Origin: Arion vulgaris
Taxonomy: Eukaryota; Mollusca; Gastropoda; Stylommatophora; Arionidae
Assembly (NCBI GenBank): GCA_020796225.1
Contig: CM036759.1
Coordinates: forward strand, 23,730,313-23,794,312
Length of the DNA stretch: 64,000 bases
Direction of reading: 5' to 3'
Shown: in pieces, positions 12,693-25,148 of the stretch
Layout: every line of letters begins with the position of its first letter
Numbering within the stretch: position 1 is the stretch's first letter
Notes under the pieces: generated by a model
What the model was told of the DNA's origin: nothing
The model's input: only the letters and a program-made list of their open reading frames with translations
Database searches by the model: none
Translations under genes and position numbers: made by a program

Positions 12693-13789
12693 TACTCCAT
12701 TCAAATGCTTAATATATCAATGCTATAATTAAATGCGAGTTTTGTGAGTCTTCAAACCACAACATGTCTGCGTATTGTTAGTGCATCAGAAACATGATGC
12801 ACGAAATGATGCTTGAGATACATATGTTGGAATTGGATAAAAATTGTCACCGTCAGCATGTCTTACGATTGTAAAAAAGGTCATGGAAAATTTCATCTGG
12901 AGTAGAAGCCTGCCTCCACCGTGACATTACAAGATAAGTTACTTTGAGTTTAACAATTTTTTTAGATTTAAGAAAATTGTTTAAATCTTTGCAGCCAGAA
13001 ATAATCTTTAATAAACCCAACAAACTGAAGTTCAAACTAAACAGATCACTGTCTGGAACAGGGAATAATGTATAAACTTGTACTAGTCTCAGGGATTCAA
13101 GACATCAGACAACAATTGATGATTCTTGTCAGGATGTTTATTGATTATGTACAACAATGAAGATAAACGTTGTTTTTTTGTGCGCGTACTTTCAATAACA
13201 ATAACTTGTTACATTTTTCATCTGATGTTATCGCAGATATTATATTTTGTATCAATATAATCATTATAATAATGTGCCCTTTTCATCAATGTCGACTTCT
13301 AAACAATTTGTGTAAATAGAGCGAGCTATTTGTGTTCAGACGGGATACGGAAATAATTGACGGGTAGATGTAGATATCTTCAGAGATGTTTGGTATTAAT
13401 GAATTATTATCGTGGTAAGTGTATACATATATATTTACATATTCTTGGTTTATACAAATATTTTCACCGTTGTGTCAGTGTATGCTGGAGTGAAAAGCAA
13501 TGATATCGTAGATAACCAGTTTTTTTTATCGTTCAGCTGCTGTGAATTCAAATATAATCATGTCGTCCAACATGACGCCTTTGGTTGTTTTTGCATGAAG
13601 ATTTGCTCTAAGTATCAACAGTTTCCTAGCCAGTGATTCAAGTCTTACTCAGATTTCAGAAGTATTTGAAATTTAGATCTCGAAGTAAAGGATTACGGTT
13701 TTATGCAGTCCATAGAGGTGATGAAATCAGAAAAATGTCTTTGAGATTCAGAAGACAAAATCATCCCAAAAACGGAATCATCATTATCA
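12693..13789. other. AT-rich spacer with nothing recognised
   Basis: Only short unsupported frames were seen here, for example 12853-13035 minus and 13412-13636 plus. Confidence 0.45.
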
Positions 13790-13935
13790 AATAGCTTGTC
13801 CTGAGCACAACTTTGCCACCCGAACAGTCCTCCAGAATTTCTCTCTGTCATAGGTCAGATGTCCAGCCGTTGCAGCCGTCATCTTCAACCCGTCAGTTAC
13901 ATCATGAATCCATATTCTCCGTGGTCTTCCTTTAC
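13790..13935 (-). mobile_element. RTE-like family B 3'-end fragment
   Basis: Reverse complement ends RRIW.HDVTDGL..TAATAG-like sequence, parallel to the copies at 30585 and 43600, with a GATGATGAT-type tail at the 13790 side. Only the terminal ~140 bp remain. Confidence 0.7.
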
Positions 13936-14059
13936 TTAATCAATAAAATAAAAAAAATAAACTAAATAGCTATATAAATAAAACATTGGCACTCAACCTG
14001 GAAAAAGCTGACAGTAAACTTTGACAGTTAGTTAAATCTGCACATGAAAACAAAATCTA

Positions 14060-16060
14060 TCTCAACCAAACAGAGTATTAAATTTGATGAGAAAATTTAA
14101 ATAAAGAAGAAAACAAGCTGCATAATTGCTAGCTACAATAAACATTGCAGAAAGCAATCTAAACATAAACGAGATCGTCAGAAAATAAAGCAAGCGAATA
14201 AAGGTAGTTACATAATACAAAGCGCTCGTGATCCAATGAGAGAACCATTTACCCCGGAGAACTGTACAATGATGTTTTCAAACTTAAAATCGAAAGGTAT
14301 CGTCCCACAAATATGGAGAGAAGCTATCACGTTACGTATACTTTGAAAGGAACGTCCAAGTTACAAGCTTCAAACTCAGGCCCGGTCAGTCTCTCACGCT
14401 GTATTGAGAAAGCTATGGAACGAATAATCAGCAACATATCAAACGTGTATCTAGAATGTGAGCAGATTGTCGTGCCTGAGCAAGCATGATTTAATGAATG
14501 CCATAGCATAGAAGACAAATTTACCTACATAGTTCATGTCGTAGAAGATGCTTTTCAGGAGAAGAAAATGTTTTAACCTAATGAATGGCTTTAAACAAGC
14601 TTTTCATAAGGTGTGCCGCCCGAGTGGTTACCGGGCCCAAATTTGGGGTGTACAGAATAGAACCACTGTTACCTGCCATGCATGTCGTAAGAGGCCTCTA
14701 AAGAGGTTTGGCTGAAATCGAATGCACATGTTCTAAGCGTGTTGAAGTCTATGCGTTTAGGAGCCTACCAAACCAATGTGCAACGTATACACGTTCTTGG
14801 CAAAGATCAAACATATCACAAAGAGTGATTACAATTGGTCGTAAGGAACGAACGCAAAGAAGAAGAAGATAAGGTGTGCAAAGATGACCTTATGCCAGGA
14901 ATAAAATTATGGAACCCAAGGCCACATTATTAGATAGATCGATTCATTCCTGCACAATAAGAGAACCTGCGTTACACTTGATATGCTGCATAACATAAAC
15001 GTATTGCTACTCCACTGAGTGCCTCAAGGTGGAGCAATGTCTATAAATCACTTCCTTATTTACAAAAATGACCTACTAAAATATCTGCCTGCAGGAGTGA
15101 AAACTGCTCTATATGCAAATGACTTAATACTTTGGTGTCCAGAAGAACACACTACATTAGAAACTAAATAAATACAGTAAGTTGTAGACACATTAATGGA
15201 CTGGAAAGAGAAGTGATATGTCACAATCGACACAAATAAAACTTCCAGTTGTGTGATCCAATAGACCTATCTCAAAATGTCGTGGGTACATGCTTAGACT
15301 CATGGATCAGTAACAAATGCAATCAAGAATGGAGAAGTTGGTGTCTTTATTTCATACCCAACATTCACTACGTGACCAAGTTTATTCCAACTGGTAAATT
15401 CTCTTCAAATTAGACAGCAGAGGTTCAAACACTACTACAAGCTGCAATCATGACTTCTAACAGGTTGCCATTACACACATGGATTATCTGTTTTGCAAGC
15501 TATCTAGAGGAAACTAGTAAACTTCCGTACGTGAGAAGTAAGCTCTGCAAGGTTTTTCTGCCAACAAACTAGTTATACTGCAGTTTAAATCATCACACTG
15601 TGGTGTCCTTGGTAACGAGAAGGAGGGCCAAACTAGCAAAGAGGAGAAGCGAATGTGAGCAAATAAAAAACGAAATTGCATACTCTGAAAAAAGGGCTAC
15701 CCAAGCTATTAGAAAAGAACCTAAACTATCAATCGATAACAATAACACAGTCGACAGGCAAGTACAGAGCATTATTCTCCGTCCAATGAAAGGGCATAAT
15801 AGACAGAATAAACACTTCACATGCTACGGTTGTCTCCATCCTCTCTGTGTCACTGTGGCATCTCTGGTCAAACCTTAGTCCTGCAAGACTTTGCCCTGTA
15901 CACACTCCTCAGAAATGGATGCTGACCAAACAACACATTACTACATTAAAAAAATACTCAGCGCAGGAAAAGAGCTCCAGACAACAACCGACATTATCAT
16001 AAAGACATATGTGATCATTATAATTACCAAAACAACGATCTCAAGAAAAAGAAAACAAAG
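14060..16060 (+). pseudogene. Decayed Jockey/I-type LINE with reverse transcriptase and RNase H remnants
   Basis: In scattered frames I read 'GIVPQIWREAITLRI' (about 14300-14345), a 'CIEKAMERIISN' block (14400-14435), 'VPQGGAMSINHFLIYKNDLL' (about 15020-15080) followed by 'ALYANDLILW' (the YADD motif mutated to YAND, about 15110-15140), and 'SHCGVLGNEKEGQ' (about 15590-15630). The last resembles the H-x-G...GNE-x-AD end of RNase H. Many stops and frame changes make it dead. It is split by the SINE at 14617-14868. Family knowledge places this motif set in Jockey/I-superclade LINEs; the exact clade cannot be fixed by eye. Confidence 0.75.
14617..14868 (+). mobile_element. SINE-1 copy with 11-bp target duplication
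   Basis: Begins CGCCCGAGTGGTTACCGGG (a tRNA-like A-box) and ends in an AAGAAGAAGA tail. Flanked by ATAAGGTGTGC at 14606-14616 and 14869-14879, a perfect duplication. It sits inside the reverse-transcriptase part of the decayed LINE, so it is younger than that element. Confidence 0.9.
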
Positions 16061-18985
16061 GGTTTGGTAACGTATTTGTTTAGTTAACCAAACAATTGCA
16101 TATGTTATCTCAACGGGAGTTAACCTGATGAAAACCTGGAAAACTATCTGTTTTAAAGGAATTCAATCAAGACATTTTCAACATGTCTCCAGTGTGTAAT
16201 GAAGTTTCGTCAAAATCTCTCCAACCGTAGAAAGCTGTCCAGCTCTTGACACTACTCACTCTGCCACAACGAGACAAGTAGCTTTCTGGGACTTCAAACA
16301 AAACTCTGGACGACCATACAGTATGAAAGACTCGCCAAGAGAAGCAACAACCTTAGAGTTAAAAGTTAAATCTTCATTGACTGCCCCAGGGTAAAATGTA
16401 CATTATCTGTACTCTCTGTGTTCGTCAATAACCAAACAAAATTCAAATGAAAACCACTAATTGAATACACAATTCGTCTCACCCGCAATTGATTGACAAG
16501 CAATTAAATCATCTAGTAGAAAGAATATTACTGTCAATCTCTCAAAGACATGTCATTAGTTACTAATTTTACAAGTAAAAAATGACAAGGTGTGTTTTTA
16601 AACACCAAACATTTTTAAAATGTTGTAATTAGATACAACTGATAAGTCATACATCTAATCGGTGTTGCCTTTAAGGTATAAATCCACAATAAGGGTAAGC
16701 AATTTAAAATCATAAAAAAGAAAGAAACCTCACTCAAAACTATTTGTGAAAACTAACATTTAGCAAGTACAGGATAGTAATGGCTATATTTAAATATCCA
16801 TCTGTTATTAACTTTGTCTACTTCAGACTCCCTTGGGTTGACATCCTGTCTCGTTTGTGTTACTGGTGAATAATTAATATTAGATATACAATTATAATGT
16901 CTCATTCTTCGCGCTAGCAAAAGGTTAATCGAATCTGTCAAGGTACGAATATTGAATATTACTGATATTAATATTTTCTCATGTTGCTTTCACAACTATG
17001 GATGATTTGGTATTTACAAAATAATTACTGTACAGACGGACGGCAGTTTAACAGGCGACTTATACTACTAAATAACGTAACAAATATAGTGCGTATTTGT
17101 ATACGTGAGCATAATGATAAATGTACATATACTTAAAACACGTGTGTACTGTGTGTGTGTTCGTATGTGGGTGTATCTATATATAACGTGATTATAATGT
17201 TACTAATACTAATGCATTGATGTACCATATTAAAATGGATGTCAAATACTATATAAAGTTAGTGAAATAAATGTCATTTGTTAGTCATATTTGTTTTTTT
17301 CTTTTATAAAGAACAGAATAACCTTACACGTTGATTAGTACCGGATTAAACTATACCAGATCTTGAAAAGTATTCGTATGCGGTTTACTTCAGAACACGC
17401 GTAATACATATCAAGATAAAACCAAACAGAGAATGGTACTAAACTACAGTACTTTGTAATTACGTGTTTTACTAATACAAGTTAGTACATTAATAGTCTT
17501 GACCTGACGCTGTGAGGCAGACAGGATTCGAGAAAAGAAAGAAAGAAAAACTTTTAGTATTGATATATAACTGAACAAAAAAGACTGTCTTGATAATTAT
17601 GAAAAAGATAACTAGTGACGAAATTATACTCGTACATTTGACAAAAATTAATACAACTTATTTGCGAACAGAATATTGAGCACATAGTTAGAATCAACAT
17701 ATGATCACATAGTATTTTTAGAGAAAAATAAACCAATATATGTATACGTTAGGTTCGTTAGTGTATGTTGTTTCGATTTGTAAATAATACGTGAGAATTA
17801 CATTAAAGTTACTATTTGGTAACTGATAGGTAAGTCCTGATGAGATATTCAAACGATTAAATAAGTATTATATTACTGTCATTTCTTCCAGTGAAGTTTA
17901 CCCATCTTCAAACTAATATGTATGCAATAAATGTAGGCATTGATCAACTAAACTATTAGCGTTAGCAGCAAACTGTGCACACATTTAAAGCAACGATCAG
18001 CACACATCAGAACACAGCACATCATAAAACAGTGTATAAGCGGGTTTATGCATATTTGAGACAACAAACGGCACAACAATAATATTGATGCTAGAAGTAC
18101 GCCTCTTTCAATCACAAGGGACAATAACCTAGTGCCCATGGTATGCACACTTTAGTTAATAATATGAATCCAAAGTCCGATACAGTAGTAACAAGCACTG
18201 TCTCGATCCTCACAACAAAACTACGAGGCAGGTCTCACAAGAATGTGTCCTGTAGTTAAGCCTATTTCCCACTGCTTGTGTGACCAGACTGTGCTCAAAG
18301 TGGAATAAACCAATATAAAACTCCTTTCTTTAGTTACATATGTCTTTGTCGATTGTTTTCGCATGTGTTTATGTCAAGAGCTAACATATCTTGCTTACAT
18401 GCCTCAATATATCGTTCTCTGGGTTTTTTTCTGTCGTCGATCGCTTCTCAGAGATCCGTTCTACATAAAAGAAATCCTTGAGACTTCGACCATCATCCAT
18501 GGGCAAGATGAGTCCCAACAACCAGATACTTCTCTGCTTGACGAGAGCATACATAATGGGAACTTCTTCTCCCTCAGTTGCGTATTTTGTTGTATTGTCG
18601 TTCCAATATTTGACATGAATACTTCTAAGGAAAATATGAAATGGGTTGAGCAATATTTCTTATTGAATGTATAGTACATGATTCATAGCCATAGACTATT
18701 GTGCTCTCATCTCACAAGTCATATAAATATGTACTGATCAAATGAACACGAGAATCAAACATAACATGTCGTAGAGTGGCTTAATATTAGATAACAATCG
18801 ACCAGTGATCACAGTTGAGACCCTATGCAAAGTTAAAAAATGGATCCATATAGATGGTGGTATTGTCAACGTTTGCAATGATATCATTAATCATAGAACA
18901 GAATGTAGAGATGCTAGCAGTATGAAGTTTTAAATTGTATATTAAGCAGCGTATAGCAAATAAAGCAAGTTATGCTGATGTTGAC
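16061..18985. other. Long AT-rich stretch with no gene recognised
   Basis: Contains a few unsupported frames (17948-18148 minus; 18363-18674 plus, overlapped on the other strand). None has a family motif. A sequence reading AAACTACAGTACTTTGTAATTACG at about 17442 recurs near 25528, so a diverged dispersed repeat may be present. Confidence 0.4.
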
Positions 18986-18997
18986 GTTTATACGGAT

Positions 18998-19253
18998 CTT
19001 CTACTTCTTCTTTGCGTTCGTTCTTTACGACCAATTTTAATCACTCTTTGTGGTATGTTTGATCTTTTCCAAGGAACGTGTATACGTTGCACATTGGTTT
19101 GGCAGGCCCCTAAACGCATATATTTCTACACATTTAGGACACGTGTATCCGATTTCATCCAAACCTCCTTAGTCGCCTCTTACGACATGCGTGGCAGGAA
19201 CAGTGGTTCTATTCTTTACACCTCAAATTTGGATCCCGGTAACCACTCGGGCG
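18998..19253 (-). mobile_element. SINE-1 copy with 12-bp target duplication (one mismatch)
   Basis: The plus strand shows the reverse complement: CTTCTACTTCTTC tail at the left and AACCACTCGGGCG head at the right. Flanks GTTTATACGGAT (18986-18997) and GTTTATACAGAT (19254-19265) differ at one base. The 110-aa open frame across it is spurious. Confidence 0.85.
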
Positions 19254-19265
19254 GTTTATACAGAT

Positions 19266-20255
19266 GATTATGTACATCGTAGTGAGAAGTTATGCTGAGG
19301 GTTTCTAGTTATAGTACCTATGGTATATATCGTATCTACATGTCTATGCAGAACGAAGCATACATGAAAACTACTTCCAGTGTGGGGATGTAGATATAAA
19401 CCGTTACTGCTGACTACCAATGACTCTCTAGGACTCCGTTTCCTGGATGTCTTGCTGTGGTTGACTCGTTGTCGATATATCGGAGGTCCAAAACGGCAAA
19501 TTGTGGTGGGAGTGAATGTTATCTATCAGTGTTCAAATCTCTAGTTTCTTACACAACTCTACAGTCCTGGATATATTGGTGTTCTTTCAATGACTTGCAT
19601 CAACATCCTCAATAGTAGGATAGTTCAAGATATATGGTGGAAGGGGGGCTATTAAGTTTCACAGTGATGGCATGTTGAATGATGACACTAACATTGATAC
19701 TGAATCCACACAGTATTTTAAAGAGTTTATAATTACACGTTGTACAAACAAAACTTGATGCCTTATGGACACAGTGAATATTGTGTTTAACCTGCGAGAG
19801 ACATAAACCATCAGTATGTAGAACCTTTGACATCTGTTATGGTAATTTTAATACAGTTACAATATTGCACGTGATGTGATTACATTAATCTGGATTGTGT
19901 TATTGTATGTGAAAGAATTCAAATGTAGTTAATGTTATTTCTAAACAAAAATATATGTCTTAGCAGAATAAATATGATTCTAGTCAAAGATGATAAATCA
20001 AATTCTAATTTATAATATCATCTACATTAGTAGACATCTATTGTGTTGTAATTATTATATAATATATACATTTGCTTGAAACCCCAAAATCGTTCACATA
20101 CAAACACAGCAAAAATAACAAGTTGACTAATCCAACAGGATGGTCACTGCTAAACCATCATGAACAAAGAACAGTCTTCATAAATTGTAATAAATTATAT
20201 TTGGAAAATTAAAATATAGAAATTGAAAATTGATTTCAATATCATCTTTTAATTG
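19266..20255. other. Spacer with nothing recognised
   Basis: No supported coding or repeat signal was seen apart from ordinary AT-rich sequence. Confidence 0.4.
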
Positions 20256-20510
20256 CACTTCACAACACGTCATAGATAGTAATAGACATTTCTCTCAGTG
20301 AAATTGCACTTCACAACACGTCATAGATAGTAATAGACATTTCTCTCAGTGAAATTGCACTTCACAACACGTCATAGATAGTAATAGACATTCCTCTAAG
20401 TGAAATTGCACTTCACAACACGTTCATAGATGGTAATAGACATTTCTCTCAGTGATAATGCACTATACAATAAGTCATAAGTAGTAATAGACATTCCTCT
20501 CAGTGAAATT
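20256..20510. repeat. Minisatellite, about 51-bp unit, 5 copies
   Basis: Units contain TGCACTTCACAACACGTCAT, then AGTAATAGACATTTCTCTC and AGTGAAAT. The last copy is more diverged. It ends about 220 bp upstream of GPCR gene B. Confidence 0.9.
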
Positions 20511-20731
20511 AGAAAGTGATTTGTTCAATAGATACTAGAGCACTGAATTTTTTTAAATTTTAAGTTGAAATTACATACAAATTAAAGTTCGCGAATATTA
20601 TGAAACCGATTAAAAGAAATTGCACAAATTTTCTTAAAACTGTTATCCCTATTTCAAAGTTATTAAAACAAATAGAATGTGTTTCTTTATATTTATTTAC
20701 TGTTTCTTTGTAGAAATGAGAACTACGCGAA

Positions 20732-23700
20732 ATGTACAGCAAAAACAATTCATTTGTAGCTCTTGAAGCTCACATGAAACCGGTAATGAGTGACAGCTTT
20801 GTTAGTAACAAAGTGAAATTCATCTTTGAATGGGTCTTGTATTCAGGAGTCTCAGAATTTACCAACATATTTGGTACAGTCACCAATATTATCAACATCA
20901 TTTGCTTCGTCAAGATGGGATTCACGGAAACTGTCAACATTAGTTTGTTGGGTAAATCAGCAGAACATATTTTATAGACAAACAAAATTCAAATATTTGC
21001 AGTTTTACAAAGTTCAATAATAGATAGACCCGTAGGTTTCAACCACAAACAACACTACTAACTGAAAGTGTTATGATATTTAGGCAACACGTTAACATTG
21101 TCTTTTTTCTGCACTTTGTAAAACTGTCAAATTGTGAATTTTGTTTCATTTAATATTAATTATAAATATCTGTCTTAAAAATTAAATGTTTAGCCTGAAC
21201 TAATTTTTAGAAAAAAACAACCCGAAAGTAATGATTACATCAAAATTAGCATATGTAAATGAATGTCTTTCTATTTGTTCGTACATCATAAATTCTTGCT
21301 GTCAGACAGTGTAATGAAAGCTAAACTATAATTGTAAGGAAAGCTAAAGTATAAATATTTTTTTATATCCCTTGAAATTAGAGTCGATTTCGCTATATAC
21401 ATAATGGGCATACAATTGCACAATTTCATTCAGTAGATGGTCAATCATGGGTGCATTGATGATTCATTTAGTTGGCTAAAATTAAACGTACTGCACATCT
21501 GATCACGTTTCATTGATTTAAACATAGTACATAGTATATATGATTTAACAGTTATCATGTTATATATTTAATTATAGTCTACAAACTATACATTTGTATG
21601 TATGCGATATTTAACAATCTAAAACTGTCAGATATTAGAAAGTTGTAACAATCTGAAACTCTCAGATATTAGAAAGTTGTCCTAGTTCATAGTTCATAAG
21701 TACGGTTCCAACTTCACTGCAACGGGTCACCCCATAATTTCTCCGTTCCTGTGCCAATGAAAATCACACGAAATGCTAACAACTGTGAAATATTTCCTGT
21801 GTGAACTAATTCCAGAATGAAACAGTCGCATGCCGCCACAAAAAGAAACCGGCACCGCATAAAATGCATATGGCCCTCGCTAATGTAGCAACACAAAACT
21901 GTTCATCACTTGAATTGTAATTCTTGTCGAAGAGAACATCAATCATGACAAAATCCAGTTTTCTGCACTCGCAATATAACTGCATACGGCAGATGAGCTT
22001 GTTCGTCATAACCGCTGTCCGCCATTTTCTGAATACACACAACAAACGCATGGTTGACACAGCAAAAGCATTCCATGTAACAGTCATAGCTCACATCGTT
22101 GCTCAAGCACTAATTCAGTAGCTCGGCAAACGAAACCGGAAAATACCCGACCAAACATGGCGAAAATGCGCTAGCAAAGTCGTGTTCAGAATCAAACAGT
22201 TCTGACTTTGAATGGCCATCCCGCATTCCGCCATTGCTCCAGAAATTTGTAACAATCAGAAGCTCTCCTATATTAGAAAGTTGTAACAATCTAAATCTCT
22301 CAGATATTAGAACGTTGTAACAATCTAAAACTCTCAGATATTAGAACGTTGCAACAATCTAAAACTCTCAGATATTAGAAAATTGAACACACACATTTTC
22401 AGTAAGAGTTTGAGATAATGTAATAAAAGTGACAGATACAGAAACACACTGTAAGATCATTGTATTTCAGTAATACATTGTTTAACTATGTAATTGTGGC
22501 TTGAGTCGTGGTGATACTTGTTAAATTTGTCATCAATCGACCGTGTACGCTCTTCCTTTCGCAAGGCAGGTAAGTGATTATAAACCAGCAGGTTTTCGTT
22601 TGCTAGATGAGTTGTTTTCTCTTGTTGAAAAGTATCGTCTAATATAACTATATTGATGTATTACGCCACTGAATAACATTTTGTGCAATTTTCTTATTAT
22701 GTTCTTCTTAGAACTATTCTGCCATGATTTGATGGAAGACTTTGGAACAAACCGTACAATAAAGAAATAAAATATCATGAGCTGTATTACTATAGTGTAA
22801 TGTAAATAAATCGGCAACAAAATATTGCTAACAAATATAAGGACGAGATGGTATTTTGTGATCGTCAACGTTTTAAGATACGACATATGATCAAGTAATT
22901 GAGACTCAAATTACTGACGTGACAAGATGTATCCATAGACTATACAACACATGGATGAAACGAGAATAAACAGACTAAAACAAACATAAATTAGTATCAA
23001 CACCATGGACATATTCTAAAAAGCAGTAGTTGATGAAATGCTAATTATTCTTCTTTAAATAGTCGATAGTTATATAAACTGCAAGGTAAAACAATGTATT
23101 AATTTCTTTAAACGTGCAAACTATATCAGACGGTGAAGATACAAGATGATACAAAATTGGATTCAAATTCAGGTAACATGGTGTCGACAATTAAAACAAA
23201 AAAACATACGTTGACCATGTACAAGTACAACGAATATCAAAGCAAGCATTGAAGTGGGATGCAAAGGGTTCATGAGAGAGAGGACGACCTAAGGAGACCT
23301 TGAAACGAACTTTGCTGGGAGAGGCAAGAATTATAGGTCTCAGTTCCATGGAGGAGATTGAGTGAGTTGCCCAGGATAGAGCGGTATGGAGACATTACTT
23401 GCAGGCCCTATGTAACGTATAACGGTACGAGAGGAATTATTATTATTATTATGTACAAGTCGGGAAGACACCTTAAAGTATTATTTAACCTGGACGTATT
23501 GTCTGTAATATGCATATTTGTCATGATGTTGTAGATGACGTAGTAAGTCCTAATATCGTATTTCTGGTGCTAACAATTAAAGACATATTTTATCAAGTGT
23601 ATGTGATGATTCTTGTCAAAATATCAAGTAAAGGGTTCCATTCTTAAGGACTTCATATCAGCTTTCATTGGATTGTTCATCCACATCATCAAATAATTTG

Positions 23701-25081
23701 TCCCTTCCCGAACTTTGCTTCCCATGACAGCAGTCCTAATAAAACTCTCTTTTTGTCTGTGCAAGTTGACCGGCGTCAGGAGCAGTCATTCTCAGATCGG
23801 CAATGATATCTTGCACCCATTGTTTTCTAGGTCTTCCTCTCATTCTTCTTCCATGCATCATTCTCTCCAGAATATGGAATTGTTATAAAAGTAAAACATA
23901 TTCTGTATTCCCACTTAGCAAAGTACATTTGACATAGACTGGGAAAAAGGAATGAGTGCAATAATACTAGTTCACAACTCAACACTAGAGAAATCGAAAG
24001 AAAAATCATCATTGTATGAACTCATAAACATAGTGTCCGAAACTGCTAAAACCATCATTGTATGAACTCATAAACATAGTGTCCGAAACTGCTAAAACCA
24101 TCATTGTATGAACTCATAAACATAGTGTCCGAAACTGCTAAAACCATCATTGTATGAACTCATAAACATAGTGTCCGAAACTGCTAAAACCATCATTGTA
24201 TGAACTCATAAACATAGTGTCCGAAACTGCTAAAACCATCATTGTATGAACTCATAAACATAGTGTCCGAAACTGCTAAAACCATCATTGTATGAACTCA
24301 TAAACATAGTGTCCGAAACTGCTAAAACCATCATTGTATGAACTCATAAACATAGTGTCCGAAACTGTTAAAACCATCATTGTATGAACTCATAAACATA
24401 GTGTCCGAAACTGCTAAAACCATCATTGTATGAACTCATAAACATAGTGTCCGAAACTGCTAAAACCATCATTGTATGAACTCATAAACATAGTGTCCGA
24501 AACTGTTAAAACCATCATTGTATGAACTCATAAACATAGTATCCGAAACTGTTAAAACCATCATTGTATGAACTCATAAACATAGTGTCCGAAACTGCTA
24601 AAACCATCATTGTATGAACTCATAAACATAGTGTCCGAAACTGTTAAAACCATCATTGTATGAACTCATAAACATAGTATCCGAAACTGCTAAAATCATC
24701 ATTGTATGAACTCATAAACATAGTGTCCGAAACTGCTAAAACCATCATTCAATAAACATTTAATGGGATATAAAATGGGACTGAAAGAAAAGGACATGGA
24801 GTAACATCATAAGAATTAGAGAGTTAGCATCGTAAATGTCATTTAGACAAATCTCTACATCATTCAGGACTGACGTACTCAAACTCAATGCTCATTCTCC
24901 ACAGTGTCCCGTTGACATCCGTGTTAAGAAACGAAAGTTAAGAGAACATATTTATATATTACTTTAAAGGAATAATAAACTGAAATAAAATGTTTACATT
25001 ATTTTTATTTCAAAATTCGTGAGCAAATTAAAATCACATGAAATCTGTAAAAGCAAATATTTGATATATTGTCATTTTATT

Positions 25082-25148
<67 letters not shown>

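Noticed and set aside
18935..19267. 110-aa plus-strand open frame
   Set aside because: Covers a reverse-oriented SINE-1 copy with target duplication; not coding.
24004..24750. Regular repeats reminiscent of a CRISPR array
   Set aside because: The 46-bp units are contiguous with no unique spacers, and the genome is eukaryotic.
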